A DNA stretch of 64,000 nucleotides from Hyphomicrobium sp. ghe19 (GCF_902712875.1 NZ_LR743509.1:3486001-3550000), one strand, 5' to 3'. Shown: positions 35,471-44,997, numbered from the stretch's first letter. The notes: a model not told the origin generated them from the letters alone. Made by a program: numbers and translations.

Positions 35471-35680
35471 CGCTTCTTTCGCGCGGCGCGGAGTGGGCAG
35501 AAGCTGGCGATGCGTGGACCCTCTTCAGCAGCCCCAGAGCGCCGACCGTGCAATACGAGCATACCGTCGTCGCAACGCGTAACGGACCTCTCGTGGTGAC
35601 GTTACCTGGGTAAGCCCGCGTCACGGCTGCTCATGACCTGAGTGTACTTCAGCACAGCAGGATATTCCGATAAGTCGATC

Positions 35681-36367
35681 CTATTGGACCTTGAGGCCGA
35701 GTTCCCCCAATAGGGCGCTCGCCTGCGCACGCGAAATCACGGCCCCTTTGAAACGTTTCGCATCCATTAGGCGCACCCCACCTAAATCCGCTCCCCTCAG
35801 ATCCGCGCCTTCAAATCGAGCATCGACGAGGTTTGCATCTCGCAAGCTGCATTGTTCGAAGACTGCGTCTCTGAAGTCGCATTGCCTCAGATCGGCCTGC
35901 TGGAAGTCTAGCTGCTTCAAATGAGCTTTGCGGAAGCTGAACTTGTGAAGCTTCGCTCCTGCCAGCAGAGTTTCTTCGAAATGAAGATCAAGAGATTTGA
36001 CTTCGCTGAGGTTAGCGCCGGTAAGCTTGCAACCTACGAAAGACGCGGAGCCCATGCTGGCTCCACGAAAATCACTATTGTTGAAGTCGACCGAGCGGAA
36101 CACCGCTTCTCGTAAATCTGCGCCGGTAAATTGAGCGAAGCCTCCTCGACCGCCGGTCCACCGTGTAGCCTCCAGCTTCGCGCCGACAAACCTTGTCCCT
36201 TTGAGACTGCAGCTCGCAAAATGCCACCCCTGCAAATCGAGGCCCGACAAATCGACCTCCTCAAGTCCACATCGCGCCAACGCCATTGGCGTGCCTTTTC
36301 GCGCCAAGGCTTCAACTTCGGCACGCGTCAGGCTTCGATCTGCGATCGTTAGCTGCTCTGAAATCAT
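35681..36367 (-). CDS. Pentapeptide-repeat protein
   Basis: A 228-aa protein made largely of A(D/N)LxX-type five-residue repeats: LSGLDLQGWHFASCSLKGTR, FTGADLREAVFRSVDFNNSD and later FEGADLRGADLGGVRLMDAK. These fold as a right-handed four-sided helix. An N-terminal stretch of about 35 residues (LTRAEVEALARKGTPMALAR) is not repetitive. Some relatives mimic DNA and protect gyrase; no evidence for that here. AGGAAATGTC precedes the ATG. Confidence 0.85.
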   Translation of the reverse strand: MISEQLTIADRSLTRAEVEALARKGTPMALARCGLEEVDLSGLDLQGWHFASCSLKGTRFVGAKLEATRWTGGRGGFAQFTGADLREAVFRSVDFNNSDFRGASMGSASFVGCKLTGANLSEVKSLDLHFEETLLAGAKLHKFSFRKAHLKQLDFQQADLRQCDFRDAVFEQCSLRDANLVDARFEGADLRGADLGGVRLMDAKRFKGAVISRAQASALLGELGLKVQ

Positions 36368-36791
36368 GACATTTCCTACGCAACAACACCCCGTTGGGCG
36401 CCGCTACCTCAAACCTATTTCACAGGATCCATCGGCCCATTGGGAACACTGTCCTCTTGGGCCATCTTCTGTTGCGCCAAACCCTTCAATGCGTCTGCCG
36501 GGGCGCGTTATTGCCCTTGAAGGATCACAAGCGGACTGATGTCCGTTCCGGCCCATAGCAGATGTAAGTCTGCGCCGCTAACCATCGCCGCAGAACGTCC
36601 CCTCAAACTTATCCCCGCACCCGAAGGGGCTCGCATACTCACGCTCATCTTTCCACGCGCGAAGGGCATGAGCTCGTGCCCTCAACGGCAAAGAAGATAC
36701 GCCGGCAAGCGCCGGCTATGATGCGCGATGTGGTCGAGCCGCCGGGCAGCGTCGAGACACCAGACCCGTCGGCAGGTCCATGGCGGTCAAA
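36368..36791. other. Intergenic stretch without supported gene
   Basis: About 420 bases. Plus-strand frames here are short, lack ribosome sites and have no recognisable motif. I see no hairpin terminator or tRNA. Confidence 0.5.
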
Positions 36792-37592
36792 CTAGAAATT
36801 GAACCCGATGCCGGCGGTTCCTAGGTGATACGACGTATCGCCGAAGCGTTCCGTCCAGGAGCTGGTGGGAACATGGGTGTCGTACACCGTGGGCCCGAAA
36901 ATCTGATCGACGGAGCCGACGTACAGGTAGCGATACTCACCGAACACGTAGGCGTTGCTGCTAAGGGCGACGCGAACACCGGCCTTGGCTTGTGCCGCGA
37001 ACGTCCAGGCAGATGAATCGGCGCCGGAGTTGAAGTGGTTGATGCCGGCCTCCGCCGGGTTGGTCTGGAGGGAATTCGCGCCATCGATGGCGACGCGGGC
37101 GCCGCCGACGCCGCCACCGATATAGGGCGTCACGCCTGGGTAGGACGTTGGAAAGCTGACAACCAGATTCGCCAGAACAACGGAGCTGCTCATCGGGAAG
37201 GCATCGTCGAACGTATGTTCGGGAAGCCGGTCAGTGGGGTTTTCCAGCGTCGCGCGGCGGGTCCCGTTGGCGAGATAGAGACCTTCGATCTCGAAGGCAG
37301 GCAACACCGAGCCGTGCGAAAATTCATAACCGACCTGTCCGCCAACGAACCCGACACCGCCGCTGTCGGTCCGCCCCCGAGCATTGACGGCTAACGGACC
37401 TCCGGCAACCTCGGGGAAAAAGGCCGTACCGAGCTGGTTGACGTCCGTGGCGGTGCCGAAGCCTCCGCCGCCGAATGCGCCGAGGTAGACACCGCGCGCC
37501 GGTGAGGCTTGTCCTGGCAACTGCCCATCAGCAGCGACGGCCGGCGGCGCCACGAAACTCGCGATGATCGCTAGCGTCAGTTTGATCCGCAT
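36792..37592 (-). CDS. Outer-membrane beta-barrel protein (porin-like, OmpA/Omp25-type fold)
   Basis: A 266-aa outer-membrane protein. It has a signal peptide (LTLAIIASFVAPPAVAA), then alternating beta-strand sequence such as GVYLGAFGGGGFG, GVGFVGGQVGYEF and YVFGEYRYLYVGS, ending TAGIGFNF with the terminal phenylalanine that directs barrel assembly. It resembles the small eight-strand proteins common in Rhizobiales. GGGGGAG precedes the ATG. The 37593-37856 stretch before it has no gene. Confidence 0.8.
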   Translation of the reverse strand: MRIKLTLAIIASFVAPPAVAADGQLPGQASPARGVYLGAFGGGGFGTATDVNQLGTAFFPEVAGGPLAVNARGRTDSGGVGFVGGQVGYEFSHGSVLPAFEIEGLYLANGTRRATLENPTDRLPEHTFDDAFPMSSSVVLANLVVSFPTSYPGVTPYIGGGVGGARVAIDGANSLQTNPAEAGINHFNSGADSSAWTFAAQAKAGVRVALSSNAYVFGEYRYLYVGSVDQIFGPTVYDTHVPTSSWTERFGDTSYHLGTAGIGFNF

Positions 37593-37856
37593 AGCCGCTC
37601 CCCCTCCGATGACAAGCCCGAATCGAATCTGCTCCGCACGAGACTATTGCAGGTTGGCCAAGAGTTCACGGCAATGCCGCTGTAGGGTCGAATTGTGCCG
37701 GTGAGCATCTCTGCCGTTAGGCGGGGCGAGCCTCGACCGCGAGATCGCATCCGTGCTCGCGAATGGCGTACTGGGGCACAGACTGCATGACTTAGCTGCG
37801 CGTCTTCGACACGACTCCTGCATGAGTTCGTGCGTTCGATGATGAACGCCGCCCCT

Positions 37857-38174
37857 TTACTCGGGCGGGTGGAAATCGACTTTTCTTTGCACCGCTTGGT
37901 CCACATCTTCGGAAGTCATGAGGACCGTGACCCGCGACTTCACCGTGCCGCTGGCCTGGGCGACAATGGCGGTGGCTGCCATGTCCATGTTGCTCGGCAA
38001 ATCGAGAATGATGACGAAGTCGTCGCTGCCAAAAGTGAAATAAAATGCTTCGAGTTTGCCGCCCATCTCCTTGGCGAGTCGATCTACCGCAGCACGTCGT
38101 TTCGAGCCGCCCTCCTTTAGCAGGCCCTTCAGACCCTGGTCGGTGTAGGAACCCTGCACGAGATACTTCGGCAT
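37857..38174 (-). CDS. GYD domain protein
   Basis: A 105-aa ferredoxin-like fold protein. The start MPKYLVQGSYTDQGLKGLLK and the block LEAFYFTFGSDDFVIILDLP are characteristic of the GYD family. The expected GYD triplet is GSDD here. GGAGGAGG lies eight bases before the ATG. Such proteins are widespread in soil alphaproteobacteria and of unknown function. Confidence 0.85.
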   Translation of the reverse strand: MPKYLVQGSYTDQGLKGLLKEGGSKRRAAVDRLAKEMGGKLEAFYFTFGSDDFVIILDLPSNMDMAATAIVAQASGTVKSRVTVLMTSEDVDQAVQRKVDFHPPE

Positions 38175-38349
38175 AGCGTTTCCTCCTCCTCAAGCTCCTG
38201 GCGACGGAGACTATAGACCCTCGGTTGGAGGCGACATAATTGCCCTTTCCGCCATGCCGGCAAATTCCGGCAACCAGACAAGCTTCAACACAATGGCAGC
38301 GGCGGCTTGTTCCGAGGCGGACCGCAATTGCAAATTTGCTGCGCATTGG

Positions 38350-38378
38350 CGGGATCCCGGCCTGCGCCGGGATGACTG
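38350..38378. repeat. Partial REP-like repeat (GGGATCCCGGCC...GCCGGGATGAC)
   Basis: Contains CGGGATCCCGGCC and GCGCCGGGATGACTGAGGCATG, matching the right half of the repeat at 5560-5650 (GGATCCCGGCCTTCGCCGGGATGACG). The left half is missing. The rest of 38175-38502 has no supported gene. Confidence 0.5.
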
Positions 38379-38502
38379 AGGCATGGCATAGGTCCGTTCC
38401 CTGCCAGCTTGTTGCTTATGAAAACGCTCGACAAAGCGCGCCCCATGCGCGACGAAGCACGAAAATTTTCGTCCGCGAACCATCAACGGGACCGAGCACA
38501 CC

Positions 38503-39894
38503 ATGAGCAAGACGCGCACCGAAACCGACACCTTTGGCCCGATCGACGTCGCGGCCGATCGTTATTGGGGCGCGCAGGCTCAGCGCAGCCTCGGCAATTT
38601 CAAGATCGGCTGGGAGAAGCAGCCCGCTCCCATCGTTCGCGCGCTCGGCGTCGTCAAGCGCGCCGCGGCCGAGACGAACATGGCGCTCGGCAGGCTCGAT
38701 CCGAAGATCGGCGATACGATCGTCAAGGCTGCGCAGGAAGTCATCGAGGGGAAACTCGACGATCATTTCCCGCTCGTCGTCTGGCAGACGGGTTCGGGTA
38801 CGCAGTCAAACATGAATGCGAACGAAGTCATCTCGAACCGCGCGATCGAAATGATGGGCGGCGAGATGGGCTCGAAAAAGCCCGTGCATCCCAACGATCA
38901 CGTCAACATGAGCCAGTCGTCCAACGACACCTATCCGACGGCGATGCACATCGCGTGCTCGGAAGAGGTCGTGCACCGGCTCATTCCGGCGCTTCAGCAG
39001 TTGCGCAACGCATTGAACGACAAAGCACAGGCTTGGTCGCGCATCATCAAGATCGGCCGCACGCACACGCAGGACGCGACGCCGTTGACGTTGGGCCAAG
39101 AGTTCTCGGGTTATACCCAGCAGGTTGAGAACGGCATTGCACGTATCGAACAGACTCTCCCGGCCCTTATGGAACTTGCGCAGGGCGGCACCGCAGTCGG
39201 TACCGGTCTCAACGCGCCGAAGGGCTTCGCGGAGCTGGTGGCGGAGCGCATCGCGTCGATCACGCACCTGCCCTTCAAATCGGCGCCCAACAAGTTCGAG
39301 GCTCTCGCCGCGCACGATGCGATGGTGTTTTCGCACGGCGCGATCAACACCGTCGCCGCGTCGCTGTTCAAGATCGCGAACGACATCCGGTTGCTGGGTT
39401 CGGGTCCTCGTTCCGGCCTCGGCGAACTATCGCTCCCCGAAAACGAGCCCGGTTCGTCGATCATGCCGGGCAAGGTTAACCCGACGCAGTGCGAGGCCCT
39501 CACGCAGGTCTGCATTCAGATTTTCGGCAACAATGCCGCCATATCGTTCGCCGGCAGCCAAGGGCATTTCGAGCTGAACGTTTACAATCCTGTAATGGCC
39601 TACAACTTCCTGCAATCGGTCCGCCTGATGAGCGATGCCGCGGTATCGTTCACCGAAAACTGCGTCGCCGGCATCGAGCCGAGGGAAGACAACATCCGCG
39701 CCGGTCTCGAGCGCTCGCTGATGCTCGTCACGGCTTTGGCTCCGAAGATCGGTTACGACAACGCCGCTAAAATCGCGAAGACCGCGCACAAGAAGGGCAC
39801 GACGCTTCGCGACGAAGCCGTGGGCGGCGGCTATGTGACGGACAAGGAGTTCGATGAAATCGTGCGGCCGGAAAAGATGATCGGGCCCGAGTGA
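38503..39894 (+). CDS. fumC: Fumarate hydratase class II
   Basis: A 463-aa iron-independent fumarase of the TCA cycle. The superfamily signature [18 protein letters not shown] is present; also [19 protein letters not shown] and [20 protein letters not shown] for substrate binding. The length is standard. No iron-sulfur cysteines are present. Upstream 38480-38502 has only a weak ribosome site, so the start rests on homology to the family ([20 protein letters not shown]). Single gene. Confidence 0.95.
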   Translation: MSKTRTETDTFGPIDVAADRYWGAQAQRSLGNFKIGWEKQPAPIVRALGVVKRAAAETNMALGRLDPKIGDTIVKAAQEVIEGKLDDHFPLVVWQTGSGTQSNMNANEVISNRAIEMMGGEMGSKKPVHPNDHVNMSQSSNDTYPTAMHIACSEEVVHRLIPALQQLRNALNDKAQAWSRIIKIGRTHTQDATPLTLGQEFSGYTQQVENGIARIEQTLPALMELAQGGTAVGTGLNAPKGFAELVAERIASITHLPFKSAPNKFEALAAHDAMVFSHGAINTVAASLFKIANDIRLLGSGPRSGLGELSLPENEPGSSIMPGKVNPTQCEALTQVCIQIFGNNAAISFAGSQGHFELNVYNPVMAYNFLQSVRLMSDAAVSFTENCVAGIEPREDNIRAGLERSLMLVTALAPKIGYDNAAKIAKTAHKKGTTLRDEAVGGGYVTDKEFDEIVRPEKMIGPE

Positions 39895-40082
39895 CATCGG
39901 CGGTCTCGCGCTGATCCTCGCAACTTTGCGACGTTCGCGGACAGACTTGCATAACAGCTGCATTGCGACCGAACGGCACTTTCAACATCAAGTGCTATGT
40001 CGCCGTTTGACGGATTTGCGTTGCTGCAGATAAAATGGCTGAAACTCAGGATGTGATTTGCATCCTTTGCGGAGTGCATTTT

Positions 40083-40310
40083 ATGACCGCCGAGATCATC
40101 AATCTCAACAAGGTCCGTAAAGCCCGCGAGCGCGCTGACCGGGAACGGGAGGCGCATGAAAACCGGCTCAAATACGGGCAATCGAAGTCGGAGCGGGGCC
40201 TTGTTGACGCGCAGCATCGCAAGTCTCAGTCCGAGATCGACGGGGCACGACGGGAAGACAATCGCGCCGATGAAGACGCCGACGATATCGATCCCAATAC
40301 CGCCTCGTAA
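40083..40310 (+). CDS. DUF4169 small basic/charged protein
   Basis: A 75-aa protein starting MTAEIINLNKVRKARERADR, the conserved start of DUF4169, followed by ENRLKYGQSKSER and a charged helical tail. Translation from 40035 would add 16 unrelated residues. The next gene starts directly after its stop codon, the usual pairing with a ribbon-helix-helix protein in this order. The pair may act in transcription control; function is unproven. Confidence 0.82.
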   Translation: MTAEIINLNKVRKARERADREREAHENRLKYGQSKSERGLVDAQHRKSQSEIDGARREDNRADEDADDIDPNTAS

Positions 40311-40541
40311 ATGAGGCCCGAAAAGCGCTCGTTCTCGATTCAGGGCCACAGAACGTCGGTTTCGCTCGAGAAAGCGTTCTGGATTGCTCTCAAGGAAGCT
40401 GCCGCCGAAGACGGCATTACGCTCGCGAGCTTGATCAATTCCATCGACAGAGGACGCGGGGATGCTGGCCTCTCGAGCGCCGTTCGCGTCTGGCTGCTCG
40501 ACCGCCTGAAAGCGCGCGCGCAGGTAAAGGCGAGCGATTAG
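40311..40541 (+). CDS. Ribbon-helix-helix domain protein
   Basis: A 76-aa protein with RSFSIQGHRTSVSLEKAFWI as the DNA-contacting strand plus first helix and LKEAAAEDGITLASLINSID as the second helix, typical of RHH_4. It directly follows the DUF4169 gene without any gap. Likely a DNA-binding regulator whose target is unknown. Confidence 0.82.
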   Translation: MRPEKRSFSIQGHRTSVSLEKAFWIALKEAAAEDGITLASLINSIDRGRGDAGLSSAVRVWLLDRLKARAQVKASD

Positions 40542-40574
40542 CGGCGGCCAGCCGTCGCGCGGCAGGCGAGGGGT

Positions 40575-40817
40575 TTACCAGTACCTAGCCCTTTCTCGCT
40601 CGCGATATTTCATATCCGGCGGGCGGGTCGACCCGGTGTCGCACCACGGATTGCCGTAATAGCCGTAGCGGCCATTGATCGGCGTGCAGTCACGTTCGAC
40701 GGGTTTCTCGTACCACGGCTGCGCCTTCGGCTTCGCTCTCGTGTGGTTCGCCAGCGCTCCGGAGGCTGGGCCGACCGCGGCGAGCGCCAGGCAAATTCCG
40801 ATCAAATATGCTTTCAA
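40575..40817 (-). CDS. Small secreted hypothetical protein
   Basis: An 80-aa exported protein. I read it from a TTG at 40817 because AAGGAA lies seven bases before it and the signal peptide LKAYLIGICLALAAVGPASG begins there; the longer frame from 40901 lacks both. The mature part is Pro/Tyr/Arg-rich with two cysteines (VERDCTPINGRYGYYGNPWC). No family recognised. It converges with the DUF4169/RHH pair. Confidence 0.6.
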   Translation of the reverse strand: MKAYLIGICLALAAVGPASGALANHTRAKPKAQPWYEKPVERDCTPINGRYGYYGNPWCDTGSTRPPDMKYRERERARYW

Positions 40818-41136
40818 GACAGTTCCTTCGCGAGCGTGGTGCCCGACGTTCAGGGTTTGCTTCCGGAACGTAGGCATCGGACATCGTGGTTGCCAGCCCA
40901 CCTAAAGTTGCTGATGCCAAGCGAAGGCCACGCTGCCGGAGGTCGCCGAGGTCCCGCCTTCCCGATTATCACGAGGGTCGCGGCCTCGCCGATCATCTTG
41001 CCGACGGGGTTACGTTTAAGGAAATGCGTGACGGTTCCATCGACACCGAAAAGACGGAGGGGGACTTGGAAAATGCCGCCCCGCCGCCGTACTGATTTCG
41101 AGATGTGCGCCCGTCAGGTCCCCGGGCCTTTCGCCG
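40818..41136. other. Intergenic stretch without supported gene
   Basis: About 320 bases. A 69-codon plus-strand frame (40886-41095) has no ribosome site and no recognisable motif, so I leave it unannotated. Confidence 0.4.
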
Positions 41137-41592
41137 TTAAGGCAGACGACCCCAGCTGAATAGACCGTAAAGCCAAGCCGCTACTGCGCCGAAACCGGCA
41201 GCGATGCACAGGATGGGTACGATCTCGCTGACGTTGCCTTCGATCAGCGGCGAGGGCCGCTGCGCGAGATGGGGCATCACGATAAACGCGCTGATGAGGC
41301 CCGGTCCGAAGAGGCCGAGGATGGCGCCGCGAATGGTCATCATGCCCTGAGGCTTCCAGCCGAGGATCAGGCCAAAAAGTGCGCCCCAGAGGCCGCCAGT
41401 CAACGTGTTGCCAATGATCCAGGGCAGCTCGATCGACGGCACAAGCAGGCTCGGCACAGGGTCCGTGCTCCAGGGCATCGCGTTCCAGCCGGTCCAATAT
41501 TTCACGAATAGCCAGCTGATCCCTTCTTGGGCGATGAGCGCCGCAATCATCCCGGCGACGAAGCCCATCAAAAGACTTCTCAAGGCATTCAT
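41137..41592 (-). CDS. Small polytopic membrane protein, unknown
   Basis: A 151-aa protein with about four hydrophobic segments: LLMGFVAGMIAALIAQEGI, IIGNTLTGGLWGALFGLILG, IRGAILGLFGPGLISAFIV and IVPILCIAAGFGAVAAWLYG. The start has AGGGAAGGGG upstream. The layout resembles YagU-type proteins, but I cannot confirm the family. Stands alone. Confidence 0.65.
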   Translation of the reverse strand: MNALRSLLMGFVAGMIAALIAQEGISWLFVKYWTGWNAMPWSTDPVPSLLVPSIELPWIIGNTLTGGLWGALFGLILGWKPQGMMTIRGAILGLFGPGLISAFIVMPHLAQRPSPLIEGNVSEIVPILCIAAGFGAVAAWLYGLFSWGRLP

Positions 41593-42004
41593 GGTGGTGT
41601 CCCCTTCCCTGCTGTCCCCTTTTGCGCGATGTGCCCCGCGCCCTTCTTGCTACTCTGCTTGCGTGAACTATTCCATGCCTGTTGCTCAATTTACAGATTT
41701 CGACTGAAGGCTGTTCGCGGGACGCAACGGACGCGATGGCATTACAACTCGCCTTATTTTGGCCCATCGCGTAAGGCTTTCAGTACACGCCGCACAAAAC
41801 GGTGCACTCGTCTTTCGTGACAGGGCACCTCCGGTCTCGTTGAGATCACGGTCGTGAGGCGCACCGGGGGGCTGGCGCTCGCGGTCCCCTGCCCAATCCA
41901 ATGCTCCGCAGCGCGGGCCTTCGGGCTCGTCATAGCCGCTTCACGGGGAAGCAGCGGGCGGTGCGATTCGACCTTCTCCCATCATTGAACACGAGGGACT
42001 TCCC
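41593..42004. other. Intergenic stretch without supported gene
   Basis: About 410 bases between divergent genes. Short frames on both strands have no supporting motif. GAGGGA at about 41991 is the ribosome site of the next gene. Confidence 0.5.
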
Positions 42005-42463
42005 ATGAGTAAGGGATCGACTATTGCTGTGCTTTCTCTGGCACTTGCCGCGTTCGTCGCGCCGAGCCTGGCCGATGCTAAATCGTACAAGGGCAACGGC
42101 TACGGCTTCAAAGATCGCGCGATGACCAGCCGCCGGATATCCAGTCTGTCGGGCACATCGACCGCCTGCCTGACGTCGGAAGCACGCAACCTGCTCGCGC
42201 GTATCCGGGGCCAATTCAACAACGTTCAAATCGTCTCGACCTGCCGGCCGGGTGCAAAGATCGCCGGGACGAACTATCCCTCAAAGCATGCTTCGGGACA
42301 GGCGATCGATTTCCGCGTACCGGGCCGCAAAGCCGAAGTCGTCCGCTGGTTGATCGCCAATTACAAGAACGGCGGCATCATGACCTATAACGATATGGAT
42401 CATGTTCATGTCGACGTCGGCGCCCGCTTCGTCGCTCTTAACCGTCCGAGCGGCCGTACCTGA
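42005..42463 (+). CDS. Secreted M15-type peptidase-like protein
   Basis: A 152-aa exported protein with a signal peptide (STIAVLSLALAAFVAPSLAD). The zinc ligands of the D-Ala-D-Ala carboxypeptidase (M15A) fold are visible: His and Asp in SKHASGQAIDF and His in DMDHVHVDVG. STCRPGAKIAGTNYPS precedes them. It probably trims peptidoglycan peptides in the periplasm. GAGGGA lies eight bases before the ATG. A hairpin follows the stop. Confidence 0.82.
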   Translation: MSKGSTIAVLSLALAAFVAPSLADAKSYKGNGYGFKDRAMTSRRISSLSGTSTACLTSEARNLLARIRGQFNNVQIVSTCRPGAKIAGTNYPSKHASGQAIDFRVPGRKAEVVRWLIANYKNGGIMTYNDMDHVHVDVGARFVALNRPSGRT

Positions 42464-42469
42464 AGTTTG

Positions 42470-42493
42470 GAGGCGGGCAGTGCAGCCCGCCTC
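42470..42493. terminator. Hairpin between convergent genes
   Basis: GAGGCGGGC / GCCCGCCTC stem with a six-base loop, seven bases after the M15 gene stop. It is followed by only a weak T/A run, so its strength as a terminator is uncertain. Confidence 0.55.
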
Positions 42494-42501
42494 AATTTCA
42501 A

Positions 42502-42633
42502 TCAGGCGTTGTCCACGGGATGCTGAAACGGCATGCATTTCAGGGCTCTGTGGCGCATCCTGGAGGCCTCCGTGCCGCCTGCGACGATCTTGCCTTTCTT
42601 GAAGGAGCAAGGCATAAAGTCGCCATCGAACAC
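42502..42633 (-). CDS. Possible 43-aa small protein
   Basis: A short frame from a GTG reads VFDGDFMPCSFKKGKIVAGG, then RHRALKCMPFQHPVDNA. The codon use and the presence of Cys/His/Lys residues look protein-like, and the frame ends just before the shared hairpin. I recognise no family and see no strong ribosome site, so it is tentative. Confidence 0.3.
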   Translation of the reverse strand: MFDGDFMPCSFKKGKIVAGGTEASRMRHRALKCMPFQHPVDNA

Positions 42634-42747
42634 GCCTTGGCTTACTCTTCGACAGCGCTACCGCCTGCCCTAAGACGTCTCCATCGCGCGATTTGATTAT
42701 CTCCGGACATTCTGCCGGGGAATGCATGTTTGCTTTGGAGGCAATTG

Positions 42748-42954
42748 ATGTCGAACGGGACTGTGAAGTGGTTCAACGGTCAGAAGGGTTACGGCTTTAT
42801 TCAGCCTGAAGAAGGTGGGAACGATGTTTTCGTTCACATCTCTGCAGTTGAGAGAGCAGGCCTTCAGTCGCTCCGCGAAGGCCAAAAGATCTACTTTGAA
42901 ACCGAGCGTGGGCGTAACGGCAAGATCGCTGCCGTAAACCTCCGTCCGCTCTAA
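42748..42954 (+). CDS. cspA: Cold-shock domain protein
   Basis: A 68-aa single-stranded nucleic-acid-binding protein. RNP1 is GQKGYGFIQPEE and RNP2 is DVFVHISAVE; the start MSNGTVKWFN is standard. GGAGG lies seven bases before the ATG at 42748. A long 5' leader (from about 42640) may carry the usual cold-shock folding. infA follows after a terminator, an arrangement common in Rhizobiales. Confidence 0.93.
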   Translation: MSNGTVKWFNGQKGYGFIQPEEGGNDVFVHISAVERAGLQSLREGQKIYFETERGRNGKIAAVNLRPL

Positions 42955-42978
42955 GGTTTTCGAGGCCACTCCACTCAT

Positions 42979-43012
42979 GCGGGGAGCAGCTCGGCTGCTC
43001 CCCGCTTTTCTT
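42979..43012 (+). terminator. Strong terminator of the cold-shock gene
   Basis: Perfect twelve-base stem GCGGGGAGCAGC / GCTGCTCCCCGC with a TCG loop, followed by TTTTCTT. Confidence 0.9.
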
Positions 43013-43047
43013 ATCCGGTTATCAAAAAAGGAAGTTCGGGAGATCGA

Positions 43048-43350
43048 ATGGCGAAAGAAGAGATGCTCGAGTTCGAGGGCGTGGTGGACGAAGTTCTGCC
43101 CGACGCCCGCTGTCGCGTGAAGCTCGACAATGGGCATGAAGTCATTGCCTACACCTCGGGGCGCATGAAGAAGAACCGCATCCGCATTCTCGCCGGTGAC
43201 CGTGTGACGGTCGAGATGACCCCTTATGATTTGACCAAGGGCCGCATCAACTTCCGTCACAAAGACGGTCGTCCCGGCAGTGGCGGCGGCGAACCTGCAG
43301 GCACGGCACGCTCGAGCGGCGGCCCTCCTCGTCGCGGCGGCGGACGCTAA
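43048..43350 (+). CDS. infA: Translation initiation factor IF-1, extended
   Basis: A 100-aa OB-fold protein binding the ribosomal A site during initiation. The core [40 protein letters not shown] and [18 protein letters not shown] is standard to about residue 72. A Gly/Arg-rich tail of some 28 residues ([17 protein letters not shown]...) follows, longer than in the enteric protein. Such RGG-like tails could bind RNA; that is inference. Confidence 0.9.
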   Translation: MAKEEMLEFEGVVDEVLPDARCRVKLDNGHEVIAYTSGRMKKNRIRILAGDRVTVEMTPYDLTKGRINFRHKDGRPGSGGGEPAGTARSSGGPPRRGGGR

Positions 43351-43407
43351 TCACGACGGACTGCGCGCTGCCTTCAACCGCAGTGCTCTCCCGCGAGTTA
43401 ACGGGTT

Positions 43408-44709
43408 TTAGTCACTAACGGAAAGTTCGGCGGCGCGCTGCTTGTGATTGGCGCCGAGGCGCTCGGCGGTCCAGAGCCAAGCGACCACCAGCGGAATGGC
43501 GATTGCTCCCGTTGCTCCTCCAGCAAATCCGAGCCCGCCTCCGACGAGCGAAAAAAGCCACCCCGACGTCGCATCGCCGCCGCGAAATACGACCGTGTCG
43601 ATGAAGTTCTGCACCTTGTATTTATCGGCTGGCGTGGCGAGCGTGTAGATCACCTTTATCGCGGGATTTGCGAGCGCGAACGAAACGATCCGTTCGGCAA
43701 CCATAACGGCGGCGACGATCCAGAGCGCCGCGTCGAACGTCAGCAGGAGCACGCCCAGCGCGCCTGTCAGGGGCAAAGCAAGCAACGCTCCCGTTACGCC
43801 GAAACGGCGGAGAACGCGCGCCGTTCCGAAGACTTCGATCAGGAACGTTACGACGCTGACGGCAAGGTCGCGGCCGGAAAAGAACAGCACGCGGTCAGCG
43901 CTGTTGTCTATCGATGCCGCGACGAGGCGTGCCTGCTCCAGGTAAAAGAACGTTCCGATGATGTTCGTGATGAAGATGAAAAGCGCGATGCGCGCGAACA
44001 TCGGTGTCGTGAAGACCTTTATCGCGCCGTCGAGTATGCCGCCGCCAGCGGGCTCGGACGCCGTCTTGGCTTCCGCCGGTCTAAGTCGGCGCAATTGCAA
44101 GCTCGCCAACATCGAGGCGATCAGCAGTGCAGCCGAGACAGCCAAGAGATCGACGGGTGGCAATACTCTGACCAATCCTTGCGTGAGCAATGGCCCAGCG
44201 AGTGCGCCCGCGGTGCCGCCTGCCGAGATGAAGCCGTAGAGCCGCTTCGCTTCCTCGTGCGACCAGAGTTCCGACATCAAACTCCAGAAGAGGGACACAA
44301 CGAAGAGATTAAAGACGCTTGCCCAGACGAAGAACGATCCGGCCACCCAATGATCATCAGGCGACACTTTGAGCACGAGCCAGAAGACGACGAGGTTCGC
44401 CGAGAAGAAGCTGTAAATCGACGGAAGCACATAACGGCGCGGAAAGCGTGTCGCGACAAATCCGAAAAGCGGCACGAGGGCGAGCATCACGATGAAGACG
44501 ACAGTGAAAAGTTCGCGGAGCGAATCCTTGCCCAGCGAGACGCCGATTTCATCGCGAACCGGACGGATGATGTAGTAGGCGGACAGCAGCGCGAAGAACA
44601 TCGCGAACGACGCGAGGAGTGCTGCGATCTCTCCGGGCGCGACATCAACAAAGCGCCGTAACCACGAGCCGGAAGAGGTCGTCGATGAGGGGGATCGTTC
44701 TGATGCCAT
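43408..44709 (-). CDS. NTP/NDP-exchange-type MFS transporter
   Basis: A 433-aa membrane protein with about twelve hydrophobic helices. ALLSAYYIIRPVRDEIGVSL near the N-terminus and WSLMSELWSHEEAKRLYGFI followed by SAGGTAGALAGPLLT resemble the ATP/ADP translocase-like branch of the major facilitator superfamily found in free-living bacteria. In obligate intracellular bacteria relatives import ATP; the substrate here is unknown and nucleotide exchange should not be assumed. It lies convergent to infA. Confidence 0.75.
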   Translation of the reverse strand: MASERSPSSTTSSGSWLRRFVDVAPGEIAALLASFAMFFALLSAYYIIRPVRDEIGVSLGKDSLRELFTVVFIVMLALVPLFGFVATRFPRRYVLPSIYSFFSANLVVFWLVLKVSPDDHWVAGSFFVWASVFNLFVVSLFWSLMSELWSHEEAKRLYGFISAGGTAGALAGPLLTQGLVRVLPPVDLLAVSAALLIASMLASLQLRRLRPAEAKTASEPAGGGILDGAIKVFTTPMFARIALFIFITNIIGTFFYLEQARLVAASIDNSADRVLFFSGRDLAVSVVTFLIEVFGTARVLRRFGVTGALLALPLTGALGVLLLTFDAALWIVAAVMVAERIVSFALANPAIKVIYTLATPADKYKVQNFIDTVVFRGGDATSGWLFSLVGGGLGFAGGATGAIAIPLVVAWLWTAERLGANHKQRAAELSVSD

Positions 44710-44887
44710 GCTGGCCGGAGTTCTCGCAGCAATCTCGCTTATTGTCTTCCCGGAACTAACAGCGGCGAGCGCGCGTCATCGTGATTGACGCGATGCAGCG
44801 GAGAAGTGCCCGGCGGAGACGCTGTTTGGCAGTGTACCTTTAATGCACGGGTGTGCCTTATCGTTAGGCAAGCAAACGTTTTCTAGA

Positions 44888-44915
44888 TTGTGACTATGAC
44901 CAATCGTTCTATACT
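44888..44915 (+). promoter_or_regulatory. Candidate promoter of the second PHB depolymerase
   Basis: TTGTGA (44888-44893), a 16-base spacer and TATACT (44910-44915), close to the sigma-70 consensus in the -10. It lies inside the longest open frame, which supports a start of the gene at 44998 rather than 44890. Confidence 0.4.
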
Positions 44916-44997
44916 GACGCAGTGCAGCAACAACAAGCTGTCCGGTGAGTTGGCAGTCAGCGGGAAATCCTTATCAACACAAGGACTTGCGACAGAT

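Noticed and set aside
40886..41095. 69-codon plus-strand frame
   Set aside because: No ribosome site, no signal or domain; likely chance in GC-rich DNA.
43444..44661. 405-codon plus-strand open frame
   Set aside because: Antisense of the transporter gene; extremely Arg/Glu-rich and motif-free.
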